From Limnobacter sp. (GTDB lineage: Bacteria > Pseudomonadota > Gammaproteobacteria > Burkholderiales > Burkholderiaceae_E), in the NCBI GenBank assembly GCA_012513825.1, contig JAAZBL010000161.1:1-32605 (forward strand): a stretch of 32,605 nucleotides of DNA, given 5' to 3'. Within the stretch, counting starts at the first letter, position 1. The number at the start of each line of letters is the position of its first letter. The translations under genes and the position numbers were made by a program. The notes below the pieces were generated by a model that worked only from the letters and a program-made list of their open reading frames with translations, did no database searches and was not told the DNA's origin. This document shows, piece after piece, positions 26,905 to 32,605 of this stretch.

Positions 26905-28326
26905 CTAGATCTCGATGCGCGCGATGTTCTCGAGCAGGTACGGGCCGACGCGTGCCGCAACGGCCTCGCGGACCTGGCCGAGCCTCGCGGCGTCCACGCT
27001 CAGCTCGCCTTGTGCGACGATCAGCCGGGCTTCGCTGCGCGCGAGCTTGAAGAACAGCACCTGCGTGATCTGCCGCATCGCGTCGATCGCAACGGCCGCA
27101 AGGCGCAGCGTGAGCCGTCCCTGCTCCGCGTCGACCAGCCCGAGTTGGAACTTCGCCCCGCGCGAATGCGCGCTCGCGCGATCGAACAGCGAGATCCAGC
27201 GACTGTCCCTGTTCATCGACTGCAGGCCGTCGAGCACGGCGACGACCATCGAGCTCGCCGCGGCAGCCGGACCGAGCATCGCCGTCAACACCGGCAGGAT
27301 CGCCCGATGGACGTCGCCCGAGGATTCGTCGACCGCGCGCCTGCGGAACTCCATCGACCCCTGCAGCCATCCGAGGTTCTGCAGCACGCGCAGGTAGGTG
27401 TCGTGCCAGGCTTCGAGATCGTGCTCCGGACGGGCCGCCTTGTTCGCCGCCAACTGCGCCAGCAACAGGCAATCGGCGATGGCCGAGCGCTGCTCCGCGG
27501 GCACGGCGTCGGTGAACTCGGCGAGCTGCGCGCCGACGGCGATCGCCCGAGGCGCGTCGGCCATCGGGTCGGGAGGCGGCGCACCGCGTGCATCGCGCAT
27601 GCGAGGCGGTGGGGCGGGAAGCTGCAGGCCTTGCACGAACACGACGATGTCCCGAGCCGAGCGCATCGGCCCCGGACCGGGTCCTGCCGCTTCTGACACC
27701 GGGCCCATCGCCTCGGGATCGACTTCTTCGCCGAGATCGGGCAGACGCTTGATGTACGGCGCATCGCCGAAGTCGGGCTGCGCTCCCCGCGTCACGCTGT
27801 AACCGGGCACACCGGCCTTCGCCCGCAAGGCGTCGAGGCGATTCATCCAGCCTTTCAGGAACAACTGCATGCGCGGCTTGCGCTGCACGAGCTCACGATA
27901 GAACTGCTCGCGGATCTGGCAGTACCCGCTCACGAGCTCGGAATGGGCGCAGTTCTTCACGCACTCGAGCGTTTTCGGCCCGATCTGCCCGTCGACCGTG
28001 GCTCCGGCCGCCTGCTGGAGGAAGCGTGCCGCACGGCCGACGCCCATGTTGACCGCCGTGTCGAACTGCACGAGATCGAGCGGGCCGGCGAGCGCATCGC
28101 AACGCGGCGGGCGCCAGTAGCCGCTTTCGTAGATCGCGTGCATTTCGTCGTCTGCCAGCTCGCGCACCGCCCGCCTGGCCAGCCCGGCAGCCTGGCGCCA
28201 CCGATCGTAGACGGCCTGCGTCACGCCCCGGTTCGTGGCGCCGCCCGGGTCGTCCGGGTGATCGACGTAGCCACCCTCCCAGCGGAGGACGAAATGCAGT
28301 GCATCCTGGAATGCCTTGGTCGTCAT
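26905..28326 (-). CDS. GH108 lysozyme-like protein with unknown C-terminal domain
   Basis: Protein of 473 residues. The N-terminal glycoside hydrolase 108 domain begins FVLRWEGGYVDHPDDPGG, with catalytic Glu17 in the E-GGY motif, then ATNRGVT. A PG_binding_3-like domain follows (FDTAVNMGVGRAARFLQQAA, DGQIGPKTL). A Pro-rich linker (about 235-260) leads to a C-terminal domain of about 210 residues with ADCLLLAQLAANKAARPE, YLRVLQNLGW, LDGLQSMNRDSRWISLFDR and QVLFFKLAR. I associate this domain with stand-alone hypothetical proteins in varied bacteria, but cannot name it. GH108 enzymes are typical phage endolysins and lack signal peptides, as here. No holin or other phage gene is nearby. The start ATG follows GGAGA. 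It is the first gene of the three-gene operon and divergent from the GGDEF-EAL gene. Confidence 0.87.
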   Translation of the reverse strand: MTTKAFQDALHFVLRWEGGYVDHPDDPGGATNRGVTQAVYDRWRQAAGLARRAVRELADDEMHAIYESGYWRPPRCDALAGPLDLVQFDTAVNMGVGRAARFLQQAAGATVDGQIGPKTLECVKNCAHSELVSGYCQIREQFYRELVQRKPRMQLFLKGWMNRLDALRAKAGVPGYSVTRGAQPDFGDAPYIKRLPDLGEEVDPEAMGPVSEAAGPGPGPMRSARDIVVFVQGLQLPAPPPRMRDARGAPPPDPMADAPRAIAVGAQLAEFTDAVPAEQRSAIADCLLLAQLAANKAARPEHDLEAWHDTYLRVLQNLGWLQGSMEFRRRAVDESSGDVHRAILPVLTAMLGPAAAASSMVVAVLDGLQSMNRDSRWISLFDRASAHSRGAKFQLGLVDAEQGRLTLRLAAVAIDAMRQITQVLFFKLARSEARLIVAQGELSVDAARLGQVREAVAARVGPYLLENIARIEI

Positions 28327-28546
28327 GCTCGTCTCCGGCGCGCAGGTCATCGTCCGGCAAGCAGGCATCCCATGCAAGCACGATTTGGGGAGAAGCGATC
28401 TCAGGCCTGTGCCCGATACGGGCTAAGGCCGATCCCGACAGGGCGCGCTCTGTTCGGACCATTCGTTTCGGAAGCTCCGACGCGGGTGCGCAGTCGGCGC
28501 GGAACGACTGTTACCCTTTTTTCACACTCTCACGATCCGGCAACCG

Positions 28547-31144
28547 ATGCATATGTCACGCCGACGGCTTGCCTTCGTCTTGGCGTCGCTCGCCGCCTTG
28601 GTCGCGCCGATGCCCGTTGTGGCGCCTGCAGCCGGAAACGACGCTGCGGTACAGCGCATCCGGTTCGGCACTTTCCATAATCCGCCCTTGAGCATTCGCG
28701 GACGCGAGGAGCACCTGAGCGGCTTCCTGGGCGAATACCTGCGCGCCATCGAAGCGCGCGAGCCGGTGCGCTTCGAGCTGAGCTACTTCAGGAATGCCGA
28801 TGCGCTGTACGAGGCGATCGTCGAGGGACGGGTACAGGCCGGAGCGCCGTTGTTCCAGCGGACATCGTCCTCCGACGAACCAGTCCGCTTCACCGAAGCT
28901 TTCGAGAACCTGCCGGTGGCCGTTTTCGGCTGGGGCGGTCGCTCGCAGCACGACGTCGCCTTCCGGCAACTGCGAGGCAAGCGCCTGGCCGTCGTCGAAA
29001 ACGCGTTTCTCGAATCGGAACTGCGCAGGTCCTTGCCCCATGCGAGCGTGCGCGTCTCGCCGGACGAGTTCTCCGCGTTCGCCGCCCTTGCAGCCGACGA
29101 AGCCGACTACGTCGTGATGAGCCTGAGCCGCGCGCTGCACGCCATCAACCTGTACGGACTCGAGCACATCGTGCTCACCGGCTACACGCCGATCCGGATC
29201 CGGCCGGTGTTCGCCGTTCACGACGAGCACCCGCAGGTCCACGCTCTGCTGCACAAGGCGATCGGAGCGGTGCCCACCAACGACATGCACCGGCATTGGT
29301 TCACGCCGTTCGTGCGCCCGTGGCACCAGGGACCCGATGCCTGGCCATGGCTCGTTGCGGCAAACGGCCTCTTCGTGGTGGCGCTCGTCACACTGGGCCT
29401 GCTGTATTACCAGCTGCTCGGCCGCAGCCGGCGTCTGAAGCTGACCCAGGACCGACTGCAGCGCTCGGAATCGCTGTACCGCGGCCTGGTGGAGGCGACC
29501 TCGGAACTGGTGACCGTGCACGACGAACGGGGAACGGTCCTCTATGCCTCGCCATCGGCTCGATCGCTGACCGGCTACGAGGCCGAGGAACTGATCGGTC
29601 GGGCGGCAGGCGAGGTGCTGTCGCTGGGCGGCTCGGAAAGCTTCGACGATCGACTGGCCGCGCTCGACGGCCGCCACGGCATACGTCATGACACCTTCCG
29701 GCTGCGGCGCAAGGACGGCCGCATGCGCTGGTTCGAGGTGCGCTCGAGCAGGCTGGCCGAATCGGGGATCGCCGGACAGGTGCTGCTCGTATCGCGCGAC
29801 GTGACCGAACGGCTGGCCAGCGAGGAGCGCTTCCGCTATCAGGCGCTTCACGATCCGCTGACCGGACTTCCGAACCGCTTCGCATTCGCCGAGCGCCTGC
29901 GCGAAAGCCTGGACCGTGCGGCTTCGCGCGGTGGACGGCTTGCCGTCTGCCTGCTGGATGCAGACAACTTCAAGAGCATCAACGACGCCCGAGGCCACGC
30001 GATCGGCGACCGCGTGCTGCGCGAGCTCGGCAAGCGGCTGCAAACCGTCGGCGGCGGCCGGCTTGCAGCGAGCCGGATCTCGGGCGACCAGTTCGCCTTG
30101 CTCGTGCGCGGCAGCGATCCCGAAACGGCAGCCGGAGAAGTCGCAGAGGAAGTGCTCGCAGCGGTCAGCGCACCGATCGAGATCGACGACGAGCTGGTGA
30201 TGGTGACGGGTTCGGTGGGGGTGGCGCTCTACCCCGACGATGCGCAGAGCGCCGAGGGTTTGCTGAGCGCCGCCGATTCGGCGATGTTCGATGCGAAGTC
30301 CCATGGAAAGAACACCTGGCGCCGTTCCACGAAGGCGCTGGGCGAGCGCTCGCTGGCACGCGCCCGCGCGCTGCAGGACGTGCGGGGAGCGCACAAGCGC
30401 GACGAACTCGAACTCTTCTACCAGCCGAAGTTCGGTCTCGACGACGGGTGCCTGTGCGGCGTCGAAGCACTGCTGCGCTGGCGAAGCCCGAGCGGCTATC
30501 GACCTCCGATCGAACTGATCGAGGCTGCCGAGGAATCGGGTTTCATCAAGACGCTGGGTCGCTGGGTACTCGAGCAGGCCGCCAGGCAGGCATTGACCTG
30601 GGCGGACCGGGGTCTCGATTTTCCGATCGCCGTCAACGTCTCGGTCAAACAGCTGCACGATCGCGACTTCCCGTCGGGACTCGCGGCCTTGGTACAGGCC
30701 GATCCGCGTCTCGCCTCGCGCCTCGAACTCGAGGTGACCGAGACCGCCATCGCCACCGATGCCGCGGCCATCGCCAGGCTGCTGGCCGAGATCCGCGGCC
30801 TAGGGGTGCGTGTGCACATCGACGACTTCGGAACCGGCTACTCGAGCCTGTCGTACCTGGGTCGTCTTCCGGTCGACGCGCTGAAGATCGACCGCTCGCT
30901 GGTCGCGGCGACGCACGAAGCGCAGGACGCCCGGGAGATCGTGCGCGCGATCATCGCCCTCGCGACGACGCTGGGGCTCAACACCGTCGCCGAGGGCGTC
31001 GAGACGGACCAGCACGCGGCTTTCCTCAAGGCGGCCGGCTGCAGGCAGGGTCAAGGCTATCTATACGCCCGGCCGATGCCTGCCGGTGAGTTTGAAGCCT
31101 TCATCGCCCGTCGCGCCACTGCCGGCAGGCCGCAAGCCGGATAA
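28547..31144 (+). CDS. periplasmic-sensor PAS-GGDEF-EAL protein, likely c-di-GMP phosphodiesterase
   Basis: Inner-membrane signalling protein of 865 residues. It has a signal peptide or anchor (about 5-28), a periplasmic SBP_bac_3-like sensor domain (about 37-255), a transmembrane helix (WLVAANGLFVVALVTLGLLY, about 268-288), a PAS domain (about 308-425), a GGDEF domain with the degenerate site SGDQF at 512-516, and an EAL domain. The EAL motifs look complete: Glu640 in VEALLRW, NVSVKQL, EVTETA, HIDDFGTGYSSLSYLG, DALKIDRSL, VAEGVET and GQGYLYARPM. The expected output is c-di-GMP hydrolysis modulated by a periplasmic ligand, with the GGDEF domain possibly a GTP sensor. No Shine-Dalgarno motif is obvious; the ATGs at 28547 and 28553 are both possible starts. 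Confidence 0.92.
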   Translation: MHMSRRRLAFVLASLAALVAPMPVVAPAAGNDAAVQRIRFGTFHNPPLSIRGREEHLSGFLGEYLRAIEAREPVRFELSYFRNADALYEAIVEGRVQAGAPLFQRTSSSDEPVRFTEAFENLPVAVFGWGGRSQHDVAFRQLRGKRLAVVENAFLESELRRSLPHASVRVSPDEFSAFAALAADEADYVVMSLSRALHAINLYGLEHIVLTGYTPIRIRPVFAVHDEHPQVHALLHKAIGAVPTNDMHRHWFTPFVRPWHQGPDAWPWLVAANGLFVVALVTLGLLYYQLLGRSRRLKLTQDRLQRSESLYRGLVEATSELVTVHDERGTVLYASPSARSLTGYEAEELIGRAAGEVLSLGGSESFDDRLAALDGRHGIRHDTFRLRRKDGRMRWFEVRSSRLAESGIAGQVLLVSRDVTERLASEERFRYQALHDPLTGLPNRFAFAERLRESLDRAASRGGRLAVCLLDADNFKSINDARGHAIGDRVLRELGKRLQTVGGGRLAASRISGDQFALLVRGSDPETAAGEVAEEVLAAVSAPIEIDDELVMVTGSVGVALYPDDAQSAEGLLSAADSAMFDAKSHGKNTWRRSTKALGERSLARARALQDVRGAHKRDELELFYQPKFGLDDGCLCGVEALLRWRSPSGYRPPIELIEAAEESGFIKTLGRWVLEQAARQALTWADRGLDFPIAVNVSVKQLHDRDFPSGLAALVQADPRLASRLELEVTETAIATDAAAIARLLAEIRGLGVRVHIDDFGTGYSSLSYLGRLPVDALKIDRSLVAATHEAQDAREIVRAIIALATTLGLNTVAEGVETDQHAAFLKAAGCRQGQGYLYARPMPAGEFEAFIARRATAGRPQAG

Positions 31145-31145
31145 G

Positions 31146-31204
31146 GCCCGGAGCCAGCCGAGCGGATTGACCGCGGACAGGCAAGTCCGCCCCCGGCTCC
31201 GGGC
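31146..31204 (+). terminator. nested stem-loop after the EAL gene
   Basis: GCCCGGAGCC (31146-31155) and GGCTCCGGGC (31195-31204) form a perfect 10-bp stem that encloses a smaller hairpin, GCGGAC-AGGCAA-GTCCGC (about 31173-31190). The outer arm begins one base after the stop codon. Only a short TTTT follows at some distance, so it may terminate or protect the mRNA end. Confidence 0.5.
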
Positions 31205-31405
31205 ATCGCGCGTGCCTTTTGAAATTGCGGATACCATCGCCGATTCGGGACCGTCCGTCGGCCTTGCGCCCGATCGGCTCCCCGAATCGCTGACCATCCA
31301 TGTAAGCAAACGCTTGCGCGCACGACTCAAAGGCTCGGCGTTCGGGCAACTTTGCGCGCCGATCGCCGAAGATGAGTTTCGTTTCACCACACCGCCCTCA
31401 TTCGC

Positions 31406-31446
31406 ACCTGACCGAAATCAGCGAAGACCTGACCGAAATCAGCGAA
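31406..31446. repeat. two 20-bp direct repeats, possible operator
   Basis: ACCTGACCGAAATCAGCGAA is present twice, at 31406-31425 and 31427-31446, a 21-bp period (two helical turns). Each copy contains CTGA-CCGAAA-TCAG, a small inverted repeat. This arrangement fits paired protein-binding sites upstream of the promoter at 31534-31562. Confidence 0.6.
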
Positions 31447-31460
31447 TCGATTTGCACGGG

Positions 31461-31505
31461 GCCGGCGCGGCGCTTGCCGGCGCGGCGCGTGCCGGCGCCG
31501 ACGCC
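31461..31505. repeat. 15-bp GC-rich tandem repeats
   Basis: GCCGGCGCGGCGCTT (31461-31475) and GCCGGCGCGGCGCGT (31476-31490) are followed by a degenerate third copy (31491-31505). Probably a slippage product; no function is visible. Confidence 0.65.
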
Positions 31506-31533
31506 GCGCGCGCCGGCAACGCCCTCGCCGAAA

Positions 31534-31562
31534 TTGCCAAGCCAACCGGGGCAGACTACGAT
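31534..31562 (+). promoter_or_regulatory. sigma-70-like promoter for the DUF2062 gene
   Basis: TTGCCA (31534-31539, 5/6) and TACGAT (31557-31562, 4/6) are separated by exactly 17 bp, 88 bp ahead of the DUF2062 start codon. Confidence 0.55.
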
Positions 31563-31650
31563 GGGCGCTTCGCGCCCGCGTGCAAACAACGAGGTCGAGC
31601 CGCCTCCCTGCAGCCGGAGTGGCGGACGTCCAACGGAGACAAGCAGTTCC

Positions 31651-32235
31651 ATGTCGTTCATCGGCCGCATCCGCCGAGCACTCCCGACGCCTGCCAGGCT
31701 CAAGCAGATTCCTGGGTTCGGCTGGCTGGGCAATTTCCTGGCACGACGCCCCTGGCTGCTGGCGATCAGCCGCCGGCGGGTCGCGCGTGGCATCGGAGTG
31801 GGGCTGGCGGTGGGCGTGATCCCGCTGCCGACGCAGATGCTGATGGCCGCGCTGTGTGCGGTCCCGTTCCGGGCCAACGTCGGCGCCGCGGTGGCCGCCA
31901 CCTGGATCACTAACCCGCTCACCGCCGGACCGATCTGGGCGCTGTCCGGCTGGTTCGGTTCCTTCCTGGTCGAAACCTCGATCGCCGAGGCCTGGGAGAT
32001 GACGCAGGCCGCGGCAGCCGAACTCGACGAGATCCTGCCGTGGTGGGACGTCGCCCGCGAATGGGTGCTGGCGATCGGCAAACCCGTGCTGGTCGGCCTG
32101 CCGATCACCGGCCTGGTGCTCGGCTTCACGGCTTGGGGGCTGGTCTCGGCGCTCTGGGCCTTCGAGGTGCGGCGCCGGCGCGGCCTGCGGCTGCGGGCGC
32201 GCTCGGTGGCGGCGCTGCGGCAACCGCAAAACTGA
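31651..32235 (+). CDS. DUF2062 membrane protein
   Basis: Inner-membrane protein of 194 residues. A basic N-terminus (IGRIRRALPTPARLKQIPG) precedes the DUF2062 core: RRRVARGIGVGLAVGVIPLP, PTQMLMAALCAVPFRANVGA and VAATWITNPLTAGPIWALSG, then a final helix in VLVGLPITGLVLGFTAWGLV and a basic tail. The T(W/Y)ITNPLT motif is diagnostic. Function is unknown. The start at 31651 follows GGAGAC at a longish spacing; the in-frame upstream extension to 31372 is low-complexity and overlaps the promoter, so it was rejected. Triple 16-bp repeats begin at its stop codon. Confidence 0.88.
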   Translation: MSFIGRIRRALPTPARLKQIPGFGWLGNFLARRPWLLAISRRRVARGIGVGLAVGVIPLPTQMLMAALCAVPFRANVGAAVAATWITNPLTAGPIWALSGWFGSFLVETSIAEAWEMTQAAAAELDEILPWWDVAREWVLAIGKPVLVGLPITGLVLGFTAWGLVSALWAFEVRRRRGLRLRARSVAALRQPQN

Positions 32236-32280
32236 GCGGCGCGGCGGTTGAGCGGCGCGGTGGTTGAGCGGCGCGGTGCC
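32233..32280. repeat. three 16-bp tandem repeats at the DUF2062 stop
   Basis: TGAGCGGCGCGGCGGT, TGAGCGGCGCGGTGGT and TGAGCGGCGCGGTGCC follow one another without gap. The first TGA is the stop codon of the DUF2062 gene, so the stop triplet is tandemly repeated. The next gene starts 36 bp after the last copy. Confidence 0.85.
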
Positions 32281-32316
32281 ATACTCGGCTCCGACCGCCA
32301 CCCGTCGGAGCCGCCG

Positions 32317-32605
32317 ATGACCGTCCCTGCTTCCACCCGCAGCCTCGCCACCGAGGACCTCAGCGTCAACGAGATGTACCTGCTGCTGCGCGATTCGGTC
32401 GTGCCGCGACCGATCGCCTGGGTCTCGACGATCGACGACCAGGGCCGCAGCAACCTCGCCCCCTACAGCTTCTTCAACGTCTGCAGCGCGCATCCGCCGG
32501 TCGTCGGGTTCGCGATCGGGCCGCGCCCGCGGACCGCGAGCGGAGCCGTGATCGCGAAGGACACGCTGGCCAACATCCGCGCGCATCGCGAACTGGTCGT
32601 CAACC
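32317..32605 (+). CDS. flavin reductase family protein (5' part)
   Basis: First 96 residues of an FMN-binding split-barrel protein of the flavin-reductase-like family; the gene runs out of the window. Typical features are the early VVPRPIAWVSTIDDQG, NLAPYSFFNVCSAHPPVVGF and a later RTASGAVIAKDTLANI segment. Such proteins reduce FMN with NAD(P)H for partner monooxygenases or bind FMN in other redox roles; the partner is not visible here. GTCGGAG precedes the ATG at a good distance. Confidence 0.9.
   Translation, partial: MTVPASTRSLATEDLSVNEMYLLLRDSVVPRPIAWVSTIDDQGRSNLAPYSFFNVCSAHPPVVGFAIGPRPRTASGAVIAKDTLANIRAHRELVVN

Larger units (their letters stand above)
31145..31650. other. 506-bp gap with structured end, repeats and a promoter
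   Basis: No convincing gene. The gap holds a stem-loop just after the EAL gene, two 20-bp direct repeats, three 15-bp GC-rich repeats and a good promoter for the next gene, described separately. The forward frame stays open from 31372 but encodes low-complexity Pro/Arg sequence with no sign of a real product. Confidence 0.6.

Noticed and set aside
26905-28326. Prophage remnant because of the GH108 lysin
   Set aside because: No holin, capsid, tail, integrase or terminase genes are in the window, and the lysin is fused to an extra domain and linked to two non-phage-like genes.

Overview
The window is GC-rich, densely coded bacterial DNA, most likely from a member of the Burkholderiales (Betaproteobacteria). 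The reasons are the bS21 sequence type, a small exported protein with a DUF4148-like N-terminus, the leucine/isovalerate catabolic cluster and the general gene style. The species cannot be fixed from sequence alone. No rRNA, tRNA, CRISPR array, transposase or integrase was found. The window cuts a gene at each end (3' end of an unknown CDS at 1-224; 5' end of a flavin-reductase-like CDS at 32317-32605).

Region 1 (343-9746): a lipoprotein gene, then an AraC-type regulator divergent from a five-gene catabolic operon: acyl-CoA synthetase, isovaleryl-CoA dehydrogenase, methylcrotonyl-CoA carboxylase beta and alpha, and HMG-CoA lyase. Together they take isovalerate or leucine-derived isovaleryl-CoA to acetoacetate plus acetyl-CoA. 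The 3-methylglutaconyl-CoA hydratase step (liuC) has no gene here. Region 2 (9759-12147, minus strand): a branched-chain amino-acid type periplasmic binding protein, a TetR regulator and a MaoC/hotdog-type protein, the last two overlapping by 4 bp. A TetR-like inverted repeat lies upstream. Region 3 (12342-14571): glutathione peroxidase, an SDR-fold protein lacking the YxxxK catalytic pair, tandem terminators behind a good promoter, and an M48-like lipoprotein protease.

Region 4 (14594-18417): a secreted protein with three internal repeats, a 600-bp gap holding a large hairpin, rpsU (bS21) with an anti-Shine-Dalgarno-like leader, an XRE-type regulator, a small membrane-protein gene broken by an in-frame TGA, a conserved hypothetical gene, and two small heat-shock protein genes behind a candidate sigma-32 promoter. 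Region 5 (18418-20482): repeats and hairpins, a GrdB/PrdB-like selenoprotein-family homologue with Cys instead of Sec, and a DUF4142 protein, the last two divergent around a compound inverted repeat.

Region 6 (20534-28326, minus strand) is the most unusual part. It is an apparent three-gene operon encoding a GH108 lysozyme-like protein with an unknown C-terminal domain, a ComEC-type metallo-beta-lactamase-fold hydrolase, and a 1736-residue multidomain protein (ZU5-like, propeller-like, a hydrophobic Gly/Ala segment, ASH-type domains). None has a visible signal peptide. I know no described system with this composition. Region 7 (28547-32605): a periplasmic-sensor PAS-GGDEF-EAL protein with a degenerate GGDEF site, a 500-bp gap with short direct repeats and a promoter, a DUF2062 membrane protein, and the start of a flavin reductase.
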